DNA of 64,000 nt, taken from NCBI GenBank assembly GCA_964508915.1, contig CAZDVK010000005.1, positions 1 through 64,000 of the forward strand, in the 5' to 3' direction. The notes beneath the pieces are model-generated. The model searched no databases and had not been told where the DNA came from. It saw only the letters and a list, made by a program, of their open reading frames with translations. The position numbers and the translations under genes were made by a program. Positions 8,721-17,945 of this stretch are shown in pieces (the first letter of the stretch is position 1; each line of letters opens with the position of its first letter). Origin of the DNA: CAZDVK01 sp964508915 (GTDB lineage: Bacteria > Pseudomonadota > Alphaproteobacteria > Paracaedibacterales > CAIULA01).

Positions 8721-9719
8721 ATGCAAGCAGTGGATGTTGTTATTATCGGCGCTGGTCCTGTGGGGCTTTTTGCCATTTTTGAATGTGGTATGGCCCGGCT
8801 TTCATGCCATGTATTTGATGCATTAGATCGTGTAGGTGGTCAATGTGCCGCCTTATACCCGGAAAAACCTATTTACGATATTCCAGCGTATCCACAAATT
8901 TTAGGTGCTGACTTGGTGCACCAACTTAGCCTTCAGGCAGCACCATTTAACCCCACCTTTCATCTAAATGAACAAGTTGTTTCAATTATTAAACAAGATG
9001 ATACATGGCTTATTCATGGCTCTAAAGGAACAGAACTTACGTCTAAAGCCATTATTATTGCCGCCGGCGTTGGGGCTTTTGGTCCAAACAAGCCACCGCT
9101 TGATAATATTGATTCTTTTGAAGGAACATCCATTCACTATTATGTAAACCAACGGGAAAGCTATCGTGGCAAGCGTATTGTGATTGCCGGTGGTGGTGAT
9201 TCTGCTGTGGATTGGGCTATTTCCTTAAGTGATATAGCAGAACGTGTGATGGTTGTTCACAGACGCCCCAAGTTTCGGGCTGCCCCTGAAAGCGAAGCAC
9301 GTTTAAAAGCCCTGTCAGACAGTGGGGTTATCGATCTTGTTGTGCCTTACCAATTATCTGCCTTAGAAGGGGAAAATGGTCAATTAACAGCTGTTGTTGT
9401 TGAATCATTGGAAGGTGATCAAAAGCGCCTGGAAGCGGATGTTTTATTACCATTTTTTGGCCTATCTATGAATTTAGGCCCTATTGCAGAATGGGGATTA
9501 GGTCTGGAGAAGAATCATATTTTAGTAGATCACAGTACCATGCAAACAACCACACCCGGAATTTATGCCATCGGTGATGTGGCATCATATCCAGGAAAAA
9601 TGAAATTGATTTTAACAGGTTTTGCCGAAGGGGCGCTGGCAGCACATGCCATCCGCCAATATATATACCCCAATGAAATTGTGCATTTTGAATATTCAAC
9701 AACAAAGGGCGTTCCTTAA
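8721..9719 (+). CDS. Ferredoxin--NADP(+) reductase, thioredoxin-reductase-like type
   Basis: A 332-residue flavoprotein of the YumC/FNR2 type. The FAD dinucleotide site is IIGAGPVGLFA near the N-terminus, followed by GGQCAALYPEKPIYD, where true thioredoxin reductases differ. The NADPH site is IAGGGDSAVDWA in the centre, and the C-terminal FAD motif is GIYAIGDVASYPGKMKLI. No CxxC redox pair is present in the NADPH domain, which separates it from thioredoxin reductase. It moves electrons between NADPH and ferredoxin or flavodoxin. GrpE follows 20 nt downstream. Confidence 0.9.
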   Translation: MQAVDVVIIGAGPVGLFAIFECGMARLSCHVFDALDRVGGQCAALYPEKPIYDIPAYPQILGADLVHQLSLQAAPFNPTFHLNEQVVSIIKQDDTWLIHGSKGTELTSKAIIIAAGVGAFGPNKPPLDNIDSFEGTSIHYYVNQRESYRGKRIVIAGGGDSAVDWAISLSDIAERVMVVHRRPKFRAAPESEARLKALSDSGVIDLVVPYQLSALEGENGQLTAVVVESLEGDQKRLEADVLLPFFGLSMNLGPIAEWGLGLEKNHILVDHSTMQTTTPGIYAIGDVASYPGKMKLILTGFAEGALAAHAIRQYIYPNEIVHFEYSTTKGVP

Positions 9720-9739
9720 AAAAACGAAGGGGATGAGTG

Positions 9740-10315
9740 ATGACCAATAATACACAAATAAAAGATGATGATGTTTTAGCTAATGATGGTGACAGTGAAA
9801 ATGTTGGCGATGACCAACCATCTTTAGAACAACAATTGACAGAAATGAAAGATAATTGGTTGCGCGCATTGGCCGATGCTGAAAATTTACGTCGCCGTGG
9901 CCAAAAAGAACGGGAAGATGCCTATAAATATGGGGCTGTTTCTTTGGCACGGGACATGGTAGGCGTGGCTGACAATATGGAACGTGCCCTTCAAAATTGC
10001 CCGCAAGACGAAGCTTTGCCCAATCATGTGAAAAGCTTAATTATGGGTGTTGAAATGATTTGCAAAGAACTAGCTGGCATTTTTGAACGGCATCATATTC
10101 AAAAAATTTCACCCATGGGTGAACGGTTTGACCCTAACTATCATCAAGCGATGTTTGAAGTTGAAACAGATGAGCACGCACCAGGCACTGTTGTTCAGGT
10201 ACTGCAGAATGGGTACAGTTTGCATGACCGGTTACTGCGCCCCGCTATGGTTGGTGTCTCAAAAGCTGTATTGAAAGAAATATCTAATGACACATCCTCT
10301 CATTCGGCTGTCTAG
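9740..10315 (+). CDS. grpE: Co-chaperone GrpE, nucleotide exchange factor for DnaK
   Basis: About 191 residues with the GrpE layout: an acidic disordered N-terminus, a long coiled-coil helix (LTEMKDNWLRALADAENLRRRG at about 34-55, cited here by position) and the C-terminal beta-wing with FDPNYHQAMFEVE and VVQVLQNGYSLHDRLLRPAMV. It releases ADP from DnaK. I chose the ATG at 9740 over a GTG one codon earlier because AAGGGG lies at proper distance. Its last 29 nt overlap the start of the aminotransferase gene in another frame. dnaK/dnaJ are not in this window. Confidence 0.95.
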   Translation: MTNNTQIKDDDVLANDGDSENVGDDQPSLEQQLTEMKDNWLRALADAENLRRRGQKEREDAYKYGAVSLARDMVGVADNMERALQNCPQDEALPNHVKSLIMGVEMICKELAGIFERHHIQKISPMGERFDPNYHQAMFEVETDEHAPGTVVQVLQNGYSLHDRLLRPAMVGVSKAVLKEISNDTSSHSAV

Positions 10316-11432
10316 ATCTACCGTTGGGGCGGAAGAGATTGAAGCCCTAACCCGCGTTATTGAAGACGGCTATTTAGGCATGTCTAAGGAGGTTCAGGCC
10401 TTTGAAGATGAATTAGCTCAATTTATTGGCAATAATCGGCACGTTGTGTGTGTCAATACGGGGACATCCGCTTTACACTTGGCTGTTCAAGCTTGTGGTA
10501 TTGGCCTAGGTGACGAAGTATTAGTGCCAACTTTAACCTATTTAGCATCTTTTCATGCCGTTTCAGCAACAGGTGCGAAACCTATTGCGTGTGATGTGAA
10601 CCCCCTGACTGGATTTTTGGATGTAGAAGACGCCAAAAAACGCATAACATCCCGCACCAAAGCCATTATGCCGGTGCATTATGCCAGTAATTTTGATGGC
10701 CTTTCTGCTGTGTATGATTTAGCAAAAAACAACAATCTTCGGGTTATTGAAGATGCTGCCCATTCGTTTGGCGCCAAACTTCCAAATGGCAACCATATTG
10801 GTTCTAATGGTGATATTGTTTGCTTTAGTTTTGATAGCATAAAAAATATAACCTGCGGAGAGGGAGGAGCCGTCATAACTAACGATCCTCATGTAGCAAA
10901 TCATATACGTGACGCCCGACTTTTAGCGGTTGAAAAAGATACAGAAAAACGTTTTTCAGGCCAACGTAGTTGGGATTTTGACTGCACCCATCAAGGGTGG
11001 CGCTACCATATGAGCGACATCATGGCATCTATCGGGCGGGCTCAGCTTAAAAAGGTAGATAGTTTTGTTTATAAACGGCAGCAGTTGGCCAGGCAGTATG
11101 TACACTTTTTTAATGATCACCCCGTTGTACAAACTTTTCCTTTTGACTACACAACCCTAGCGCCCCATATTTTTCCCATTTTTTTGAGACAAGGGAGCCG
11201 CGACGATTTGCGCGCTTTTTTGGCACAGCATAATATTCAAACGGGCCTGCATTATAAGCTGAACCACACGTTAAGCTTTTTTAAAACACCTTACGATTTG
11301 CCACAGGCAGAAAAATTATTTTCAGGGTTGTTAACGTTGCCGTTGCATCCAGGTTTGACTGAAATAGATGTACAGCGCGTGTGCGATATGATACAGGTTT
11401 TTTCTAACAACCTATCATTTAAAGATACATAG
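10287..11432 (+). CDS. DegT/DnrJ/EryC1/StrS-type PLP aminotransferase
   Basis: A 381-residue sugar aminotransferase-fold enzyme. The PLP site shows VNTGTSALHLA (phosphate binding), the VIEDAAHSFGA strand that stacks on PLP, and the Schiff-base lysine at Lys186 in SFDSIKNITCGEGGA. This family aminates nucleotide-linked keto-sugars for LPS, glycan or antibiotic synthesis. No other sugar-pathway genes lie beside it, so the product is unknown. The gene starts inside grpE (29-nt overlap) and is followed 2 nt later by the SDR gene. Confidence 0.9.
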   Translation: MTHPLIRLSRSTVGAEEIEALTRVIEDGYLGMSKEVQAFEDELAQFIGNNRHVVCVNTGTSALHLAVQACGIGLGDEVLVPTLTYLASFHAVSATGAKPIACDVNPLTGFLDVEDAKKRITSRTKAIMPVHYASNFDGLSAVYDLAKNNNLRVIEDAAHSFGAKLPNGNHIGSNGDIVCFSFDSIKNITCGEGGAVITNDPHVANHIRDARLLAVEKDTEKRFSGQRSWDFDCTHQGWRYHMSDIMASIGRAQLKKVDSFVYKRQQLARQYVHFFNDHPVVQTFPFDYTTLAPHIFPIFLRQGSRDDLRAFLAQHNIQTGLHYKLNHTLSFFKTPYDLPQAEKLFSGLLTLPLHPGLTEIDVQRVCDMIQVFSNNLSFKDT

Positions 11433-11434
11433 TA

Positions 11435-12256
11435 ATGGTGCGTTTACTTTTTTTAATTACATTAAGTTTATTTTTTTCAACTTGTTCTTTTGCGTCAAGA
11501 ACAGTTTTAATTACATCGGCCACAGGTGCATTGGGAAAAGCTATTTCATCTCATTTAGCTTCTGAAGGATACGACCTAATTTTAGCTGGTCGAAGTACAG
11601 AAAAACTAGAAAATCTTAAGGATGAAATTTCAAAAACGTTTAAATCCTGCCACGTTACAACGTTGATTGTAGATTTTTCAGATATTGGCAGAATGCGTGA
11701 ATCCATTACGAAGGCCTCTCTTGGGCCAATTCACGGAATCGTGTTAATTACACCAAGACCAGATTTGTTGAAAAGTGTTATTCCTGCGGCAGAAGAATGG
11801 ACTAAAACCCTTCAAGAAACGTTTGTGGCACCTTTGGAAAGCTTAAGGCTTTTAACCCCGTTTGTTCAAGAATCGGGAAGCATTGTCGTTATGGCTGGTA
11901 ACACATCAAAAAGTTACTTACCAGATTACCCCAATACAAATGTTATACGGCTTGCCTGGGTAGGCGAAATAAAGAATTTGACGTGTTTTTTTGCATCTAA
12001 AGGAATTCGGGTTAATACCATTTCACCAGGCCCTATCCTGACAGACTATCACAGAAATAAGCTAGCAAAAGAAGCTAGGCAAAACGGTATTACTTTTGAA
12101 GAACAGTTAGCGAAAAGAACGGCACTGATACCCCTTGGCACATACGGAACAACGGCTGATGTATCAAATTTGGTGCATTTTCTATTGTCTGAAAAAGCAG
12201 CCCATATAAATGGAACAAATATGGTTCTAGACGGTGGCGAAAGCACAGGTTACTAA
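11435..12256 (+). CDS. SDR-like protein with N-terminal signal sequence, probably lacking the catalytic Tyr/Lys
   Basis: 273 residues with a short-chain dehydrogenase fold: VLITSATGALGKAI at about 24-37 (cofactor loop), the LAGRS turn, and a C-terminal half with GIRVNTISPGPI and INGTNMVLDGG as in enoyl-reductase-like SDRs. Two oddities stand out. Residues 1-20 form a hydrophobic signal-like segment ending in SFAS. At the expected YxxxK site, counted back from GIRVN, the sequence has Thr and Arg. The first glycine of the cofactor loop is also Ser. It may be an inactive or altered SDR, membrane-tethered. It starts 2 nt after the aminotransferase and ends at a terminator. Confidence 0.75.
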   Translation: MVRLLFLITLSLFFSTCSFASRTVLITSATGALGKAISSHLASEGYDLILAGRSTEKLENLKDEISKTFKSCHVTTLIVDFSDIGRMRESITKASLGPIHGIVLITPRPDLLKSVIPAAEEWTKTLQETFVAPLESLRLLTPFVQESGSIVVMAGNTSKSYLPDYPNTNVIRLAWVGEIKNLTCFFASKGIRVNTISPGPILTDYHRNKLAKEARQNGITFEEQLAKRTALIPLGTYGTTADVSNLVHFLLSEKAAHINGTNMVLDGGESTGY

Positions 12257-12261
12257 AGTAG

Positions 12262-12302
12262 AAAAAGACCCGTTAGTTTTTCAAAAACCAACAGGCCTTT
12301 TT
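12262..12302. terminator. Probable bidirectional terminator
   Basis: A long imperfect hairpin (AAAGACC...GTTAGTTTTT / AAAAACCAAC...GGCCTTT) with A-rich and T-rich flanks sits between the convergent SDR and exported-protein genes, so it can end both transcripts. Confidence 0.65.
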
Positions 12303-12319
12303 CAGAAATTCGTAAAGGT

Positions 12320-12856
12320 CTAAGGTACGATAATTGGAATATGACTTGCGTAAATTGCGCTAACGGCAGCATGTTTTCTGGCCGGTGGCATATCGAAAGA
12401 CTGTATATCTTCCGATGGAAAGGCCCCTACGCCTAAAAGGTCATAAACACTTCGCTCTAGAATAGATCCATAATCAACCATAGAACTTGAGGTTTTTTGT
12501 TTGTTTTTCGCTGCAATTTTTTTGTAATAGCCAATAAGCTTGTTATTCACCGACTGAAAAAAACTTTTTATGCTCCCTGCCAGTTGATTAAAATCCATAG
12601 CTGCATAGACTTCAGGCGGCGGTAGCGGAGAGCCTTCATTTAAAGACTCATAAAAACTGACTTGCTCAAGAAAATTGTCATTTCCATATAACGCGGGGCT
12701 TGTCATAAAAAAATTTTCTAAAGGGGAGTCTTTCTGGAGGCCCGTTAGAAAGTTTTTCACATTCTGCACCCCTTCTTTCCAGTCATCATCAGCATGCGTG
12801 GTGCTTACATTCCAAACAAAAAACAAGGCAACACAAAGAATTATTTTGTTTTTCAT
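12320..12856 (-). CDS. Exported hypothetical protein
   Basis: 178 residues with a good signal peptide (IILCVALFFVWNVSTTHA, cleavage before DDDW). The mature protein is probably helical, with a basic middle (YYKKIAAKNKQKTSS) and no Cys. I do not recognise the family. An AGAGG ribosome-binding site supports the ATG. It is monocistronic, convergent with the SDR gene, and its transcript would end at the shared hairpin. Confidence 0.6.
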   Translation of the reverse strand: MKNKIILCVALFFVWNVSTTHADDDWKEGVQNVKNFLTGLQKDSPLENFFMTSPALYGNDNFLEQVSFYESLNEGSPLPPPEVYAAMDFNQLAGSIKSFFQSVNNKLIGYYKKIAAKNKQKTSSSMVDYGSILERSVYDLLGVGAFPSEDIQSFDMPPARKHAAVSAIYASHIPIIVP

Positions 12857-12932
12857 AAAAGGGCCTCTTTATTTTCGTAATCCTTGGTAAGAATAAATAG
12901 GACAAAAAAATAAAAAGACAACCCCCTGTTTT

Positions 12933-14156
12933 TTAATTTTTATATATTTCCTTATCCAACATGCCTTCTGAGTTGTCCACAACAACCGTAACAGCAGCGT
13001 CACCTGTGATACTGATAGTAGTGCGCAGCGTATCCATAATACGGTCAATACCGGCAATAAGGGCCACACCTTCCAGCGGTAAGTGCACAGAACTTAGAAT
13101 CATAGGTAGCATAATGATAGCAGCGCTGGGTATACCGGCCCCGCCCATAGACCCTAACGTGGTGGTCAACATAATGGTTCCATAATCAGCTAAAGTCAGC
13201 ACCTTTCCAGCGGCTTGAGCAAATGTTATAGCGCATAAACCAAGGTAAATAGCCAAGCCATCCATGTTGATGGTGGCACCCAAAGGTAAAATGAAAGAGG
13301 AGCTCAGCTTAGATACACCTAATTTTTCTCGACATACAGACATGGTCATAGGCAGTGATGCTTTTGTGCTGCTGGTCGCAAAAGCCATTGTTTGATAGGC
13401 AACACTTTTTCGATAAAATGGAATTGGCGATAGCCGACCAAAGAAAAAGATCATGGCACCAAAAACAAGATACTGCAAAAAGAAGGCAAAAACACCAGCA
13501 GCAATAAGCTTGCTGAGGCTAATTAAAATATCTGAACCTTGTGTTCCAACACACCAAGCCATCAGGCAAAAGGCTGCAACAGGCGCTAGCTTCACAATCA
13601 TATGAACCATAGTTAAAACGGCTTCGGTCATGTCTTTAACAGCTGTTCTAATTCGTTCTGCTTTAGGCCCCATTATAATAAGTGTGACACCAGTGAAAAA
13701 AGAAAAGAAAAAAGCCTGAAGGATAGAACCTTGAGCCATGGCACCCAAAGCATTGTCCGGTACGATGTTAATAAGCATTTCAAGAAGATTTACAGCTTTT
13801 TCTGGGCTTCCCGTGAGGGGGGCTGTTTTTGCCAATACCATCCCCTTGCCAGGCTCAAAAACCCAGGCTGCTGTAAACCCTATAAAAATAGCAAAGCTGG
13901 TACATAAAACATAGGCAACAACAGCTTTCATCCCAATACGGCCCAGCTGTCTGGAATCTTGAATATGCCCCATGCCATTAATGATAGAAAAGAAAATAAG
14001 TGGAATAATAATCATTTTAATAAGACGAATAAACAAATCGCCGAATGGTTTTAAAACCTGCGCTGATTCACCTAGGAAGAAACCAGTTATAATACCGCCA
14101 ATAAGTCCTAAAAAAACTCGTTGCCATAAAGATAGAGAAGCTAAAGCTTGAATCAT
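12933..14156 (-). CDS. Dicarboxylate/amino acid:cation symporter (DAACS family)
   Basis: A 407-residue GltP/DctA-type transporter with about eight membrane helices and two re-entrant loops. Family signatures are visible: the Ser-rich loop ATSSTKASLP (hairpin 1), NMDG in helix 7, and GGAGIPSAA (hairpin 2). It takes up C4-dicarboxylates, glutamate or aspartate with Na+ or H+. For an organism in a nutrient-rich host this would supply TCA intermediates, though substrate choice cannot be read here. It lies 30 nt downstream of parE on the same strand. Confidence 0.92.
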   Translation of the reverse strand: MIQALASLSLWQRVFLGLIGGIITGFFLGESAQVLKPFGDLFIRLIKMIIIPLIFFSIINGMGHIQDSRQLGRIGMKAVVAYVLCTSFAIFIGFTAAWVFEPGKGMVLAKTAPLTGSPEKAVNLLEMLINIVPDNALGAMAQGSILQAFFFSFFTGVTLIIMGPKAERIRTAVKDMTEAVLTMVHMIVKLAPVAAFCLMAWCVGTQGSDILISLSKLIAAGVFAFFLQYLVFGAMIFFFGRLSPIPFYRKSVAYQTMAFATSSTKASLPMTMSVCREKLGVSKLSSSFILPLGATINMDGLAIYLGLCAITFAQAAGKVLTLADYGTIMLTTTLGSMGGAGIPSAAIIMLPMILSSVHLPLEGVALIAGIDRIMDTLRTTISITGDAAVTVVVDNSEGMLDKEIYKN

Positions 14157-14186
14157 GAAACAGCCTTTCTTTTTTTAATTTGAAAA

Positions 14187-16199
14187 CTAAACATCAAGAT
14201 TTGTTGTAAACTTGGCATTTTCTTGAATGAAATAAAAACGTTCCTCTGGATTTTTGCCCATTAAACGTTGCACAAAAGCGTGATGATGCTCTGTTGAGCC
14301 ATCTTGTGTTGTTAAACTGACCCGAAGAAGTGTTCGTTTGGTTATATCCATTGTTGTTTGCCTTAATTGATCAACGGGCATTTCGCCTAAACCTTTAAAC
14401 CGACTAATATCGACTTTGGTGGCTTTTCCAAATTTTGTTTTTAAAAAATGGTCCCGTTCAGCATCATCCCGCGCATAAACTGTTTGCTGTCCGTACGTTA
14501 ACCGGTACAAAGGGGGCTGGGCAATATAAATATGGCCTTGTTCCATCAACGGGCGCATTTCTTGATAGAAAAATGTCATAAGAAGTGACGCAATATGTGC
14601 CCCATCAACGTCAGCATCGGTCATGATGATGATTTTTCCGTACCGAAGTTTGCTTGGGTCACAATTTTTTCCAGACCCACAGCCAAGTGCTAAAATCAGG
14701 TCCGAAACCTCCTGATTTGTTTGCAATTTTTCTAAAGAAGCACTGGCTACGTTTAGAATTTTACCTTTTAATGGTAGAACAGCTTGCGTTAAACGATTCC
14801 GTGCTTGTTTGGCAGAACCGCCTGCTGACTCACCTTCTACCAGGAAAATTTCTGTTTGATTTGCATTTGTACTGCTGCAATCAGCCAGCTTACCCGGCAA
14901 ACGTAGTTTTCGGGTGGCGCTGGCGCGGGCAACTTCTTTAGCCTGGCGTTTTTTAAGCCGTTCATCGGCACGGGTTAAAACATAATCTAAAATGAGGTTA
15001 GCAACCTGAGGGTGTTGTGTTAACCAATGGTCAAAATGGTCTTTAATTGCATTATCAACCAGCTTTGTAGCCTGAACAGAAACTAGTTTTTCTTTTGTTT
15101 GCCCTTGGAAATGGGGCTGTTGAATAAAACATGACAAAGCACCAACAACGCCCACATTTACGTCTTCAGCCGTCATAATTTGGGTTCGTTTATTATTAAT
15201 ACGATCGCCAAAGTCCTTTAAGCTTCGGGTTAATGCCTGCCGTAAACCTTGTTCGTGCGTACCACCTTGGGGGGTTGGAATGGTATTACAGAAAGACATA
15301 ATTTGCCCTTCATAAAAATGTTCTTGAACCCCCTCGTCATTCAGACGCACATCAGGCCAGGTGATAGCCCATTCCACGCGTCCTTGGTGATCTGCCAACA
15401 AAGCATCGCCTGAAAAAAACAACTGGTGAGCACTATCATCGTCGCACGGCACCATATCGCGCAAATAATCCCCTAATCCATTAGGGGCATGAAGTGTTGC
15501 CTTTGTTGGTATTTTTGAATCTTCCGGCAGGGTAAGCAAACAAACCCATTCAATTTTCACACCTTTAAATAGGTATACCTTTGACCGCACCATCTGAAAA
15601 AGTTGAGTGGGTGAGAATTTTAAATTGCCAAAAATTTCAGGGTCAGGATGAAACGTAATACTGGTACCACGGCGGTTACTGGGTGTTTCATCTAGCGTCA
15701 AGGGGCTTACGCTTTTTCCACGACTATAACTTTGGCGCCAACATTGGCGTTGACGGCTCACCTCAACCTCTAACCGATCCGATAAAGCATTCACAACAGA
15801 AACACCAACACCATGAAGCCCACCCGATGTTTCGTATACTTTATTGGTAAATTTCCCCCCGGAATGAAGGGTTGTTAAAATAACCTCTAGGGCTGATAAG
15901 TTCGGAAACTTGGGATGCGGGTCAATGGGAATACCACGGCCATTATCCCGAATCGTTAATGAATAGTCTTCATTAAAAATCACCTCAATTTTATTGGCAA
16001 AGCCAGCAACGGCTTCGTCCATAGCATTATCTAAAACTTCGGCGGCTAGATGATGAAGGGCTTTTTCATCTGTACCGCCTATATACATGCCTGGTCTTTT
16101 GCGAACAGGTTCCAGGCCCTCTAAAACTTCAATATCTTTGGCGGTATAATCATTTTTTTGTGATTGGCCTTGGACATTTTTTTGAAAAAGCGCGTTCAC
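14187..16199 (-). CDS. parE: DNA topoisomerase IV subunit B
   Basis: A 670-residue type IIA topoisomerase ATPase subunit. In order: the GHKL ATP site with EVLDNAMDEA and GRGIPIDPHP, the SGGLHGVGVSVVNALS loop, the transducer domain, the Toprim domain with EGESAGGSAKQARNR and DADVDGAHI, and the C-terminal RFKGLGEM motif. The length and the lack of a long insertion in the Toprim tail favour ParE over GyrB. ParE with ParC decatenates daughter chromosomes. parC is not in this window. Confidence 0.93.
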   Translation of the reverse strand: MNALFQKNVQGQSQKNDYTAKDIEVLEGLEPVRKRPGMYIGGTDEKALHHLAAEVLDNAMDEAVAGFANKIEVIFNEDYSLTIRDNGRGIPIDPHPKFPNLSALEVILTTLHSGGKFTNKVYETSGGLHGVGVSVVNALSDRLEVEVSRQRQCWRQSYSRGKSVSPLTLDETPSNRRGTSITFHPDPEIFGNLKFSPTQLFQMVRSKVYLFKGVKIEWVCLLTLPEDSKIPTKATLHAPNGLGDYLRDMVPCDDDSAHQLFFSGDALLADHQGRVEWAITWPDVRLNDEGVQEHFYEGQIMSFCNTIPTPQGGTHEQGLRQALTRSLKDFGDRINNKRTQIMTAEDVNVGVVGALSCFIQQPHFQGQTKEKLVSVQATKLVDNAIKDHFDHWLTQHPQVANLILDYVLTRADERLKKRQAKEVARASATRKLRLPGKLADCSSTNANQTEIFLVEGESAGGSAKQARNRLTQAVLPLKGKILNVASASLEKLQTNQEVSDLILALGCGSGKNCDPSKLRYGKIIIMTDADVDGAHIASLLMTFFYQEMRPLMEQGHIYIAQPPLYRLTYGQQTVYARDDAERDHFLKTKFGKATKVDISRFKGLGEMPVDQLRQTTMDITKRTLLRVSLTTQDGSTEHHHAFVQRLMGKNPEERFYFIQENAKFTTNLDV

Positions 16200-16411
16200 C
16201 TGGTAACCTTGAGGTAAAATTTAAAATCTTTTTCAGACTATAAAGTATTCATAAGACGTGGGCAATATAAGCTTTACCGAAGTTGAAAATATGAAGAATT
16301 TTTGGATTGATTTTATTTCTAGACCCACAAAAGAGCATAAATTAATATAATTTTTTTAAAATTTATAATGATTTTTTTATTTTTTTAATCCAGAATGTAT
16401 CCATGTGTTAG

Positions 16412-16433
16412 TTTGCCTTGATAATCAGGCAAA
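16412..16433. repeat. Inverted repeat upstream of the Cache-domain gene
   Basis: TTTGCCT (16412-16418) and AGGCAAA (16427-16433) form a perfect 7-bp stem with an 8-nt loop, 38 bp before the start codon. It could be an operator or a 5' mRNA hairpin. The rest of the interval 16200-16411 is AT-rich without other visible features. Confidence 0.5.
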
Positions 16434-16471
16434 TTCTCTATTGTTAATGGAAAATCTTAGGAGGATTTATC

Positions 16472-17107
16472 ATGAAAAAACTATTGTTGGGCTTATCAGC
16501 TATGGCCTTAATCCCATCTGTATACGCAAGCGTACAGCCAGCGCCATCTTCAGCTGGTGGAAGCACTCAAAAAGCTGCGCCTAGCGCTCCCGCTGCTCCA
16601 ACTACTGTTCCAACAGCTGCTCCAACCACTGCGCCCAGCCCAGCTCCGGTTGCTGTAACAGCTGCCCCAACTACGTCAGGTCCAGCCGCATCAGGCCCAG
16701 CTGCGTCAGCACCCGCTGCTTCAGCACCTGCGTCAGCTCTGACTCTGGTACCAGCTGTTGATATTAATGCATTAAAAGACAAGTTAGCTGCTGTTATTAA
16801 AACAAATGCAACAAATGCAGATGCACTACTTGTTGAAGCAAAAAAATTAAATGATGCTGGTGCAAAAGATGCTTACGTATATTGCTTTAAAGGAACAAAA
16901 CCAGCTTATACAATTACAGTGCACCCAAATATGGCTTTAGGACCAACGACTGATGTGGATGCAATTGCTGTTTTTGATAAAGTGGCAACCGCGGCAACAG
17001 ATGCTGGTGGTGCTTTTGAATACACATGGAAAGGTGTTAACAAAAAAGGAACAGCTTTCAAAGCAGGTGCTGATTCATACTGCGTTGCAGCAGCAGTTGT
17101 GAAATAA
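16472..17107 (+). CDS. Secreted single-Cache-domain protein with Ala/Pro-rich linker
   Basis: 211 residues. A signal peptide (MKKLLLGLSAMALIPSVYA) is followed by a low-complexity Ala/Pro/Ser/Thr linker to about residue 92 and then a single Cache-like domain at about 95-210. The domain shows YVYCFKGTKPAYTITVHPN, DAIAVFDKVATAA, GGAFEYTWKG and a final SYCVAAAVVK strand, matching the sCache pattern of ligand sensors. Two Cys in the domain could form a disulfide. Unlike usual Cache proteins it has no kinase or methyl-accepting domain, so it may be a free periplasmic or surface binding protein. A very strong AGGAGG ribosome-binding site and a perfect terminator suggest high expression. Confidence 0.7.
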   Translation: MKKLLLGLSAMALIPSVYASVQPAPSSAGGSTQKAAPSAPAAPTTVPTAAPTTAPSPAPVAVTAAPTTSGPAASGPAASAPAASAPASALTLVPAVDINALKDKLAAVIKTNATNADALLVEAKKLNDAGAKDAYVYCFKGTKPAYTITVHPNMALGPTTDVDAIAVFDKVATAATDAGGAFEYTWKGVNKKGTAFKAGADSYCVAAAVVK

Positions 17108-17134
17108 CAAAAGCTTGTTTTTACTAAGTTTTTC

Positions 17135-17162
17135 AAAGGGTGGAAGTTTTCCACCCTTTTTT
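17135..17162. terminator. Rho-independent terminator (probably bidirectional)
   Basis: An 11-bp perfect stem AAAGGGTGGAA (17135-17145) / TTCCACCCTTT (17149-17159), followed by a T-run and preceded by A. It ends the Cache-protein transcript and may also serve the convergent YdcF-like gene. Confidence 0.9.
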
Positions 17163-17175
17163 ATTGTTCATTTAA

Positions 17176-17940
17176 TTATTGGCGAATAATGTAAGAAGCT
17201 TGGCCTTCTAAATAATGGTTAACCATTCCCGCCCATTCCTTACAAGCATTAAACCAGGCCATACTATTAGTTCGGCTTAAAAAACCAAGCCAAAAGGGCT
17301 CTGATTCTTTGCGTGTTATGTGGTAGTCAACCGGGTAAGGAACAACCTTCCACCCTGCCTTTTCAAACAGCGCAACAGACCGTGGCATATGAAAAGCAGA
17401 TGTTACTAAAACCCACGAATCATCGGGTTTAGGTTTGACAAGATTAAAAGAATTTTGGGCATTGTCAGGCGTATTTCTGGCTTGATCGTCATAAACAACA
17501 CGACCCGGTGAAATACCGGCGTGCTCAAATACTTTCTTTGTTAAAACCGCCTCGACAGGTGTTCCCGTGAATACTATTGGCAAGTGCGGATATTGATGCG
17601 CAAGAATTAGAAATTCTGTCATACGACCGGCCGCCATGTTATAAATAGGCACCTCATCAGTGCGGCTTTCAAATAAGCTAAAAAAACCACCCAACAAAAT
17701 AAACCCCTTTGCATTTTGTATATTGGGGCGCTCTGGAAAGTGGTGTTCTAATTGATGAAACAGCAGCCTAGGCAGCGGACTTACCCAAATAACAAAAATA
17801 GGAATAGCCGAACTAACTAAAATAGTTTTGGCGATTTTGTGTTTATTAAAAAGTAAAAATATGCAGCCAACACCAAACGCTATCACAGCCAGCAAATCTA
17901 AATAAAGAACAAGCCCAAAAAGTACTTTAAGAATAATCAT
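17176..17940 (-). CDS. YdcF/ElyC family (DUF218) membrane protein
   Basis: 254 residues with two N-terminal membrane helices (about 1-30 and 37-58) and a DUF218 domain from about 76: FILLGGFFSLFES at the start, IVFTGTP, the ARNTPDNAQNS stretch and WVLVTSAFHMPRSVALFEKAGW. The ElyC/SanA relatives take part in envelope and peptidoglycan lipid-carrier physiology in enterobacteria. The same role here is inference. The gene lies 5 nt downstream of the beta-barrel gene, so the two are probably one transcript. Confidence 0.85.
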   Translation of the reverse strand: MIILKVLFGLVLYLDLLAVIAFGVGCIFLLFNKHKIAKTILVSSAIPIFVIWVSPLPRLLFHQLEHHFPERPNIQNAKGFILLGGFFSLFESRTDEVPIYNMAAGRMTEFLILAHQYPHLPIVFTGTPVEAVLTKKVFEHAGISPGRVVYDDQARNTPDNAQNSFNLVKPKPDDSWVLVTSAFHMPRSVALFEKAGWKVVPYPVDYHITRKESEPFWLGFLSRTNSMAWFNACKEWAGMVNHYLEGQASYIIRQ

Positions 17941-17945
17941 ATTTT

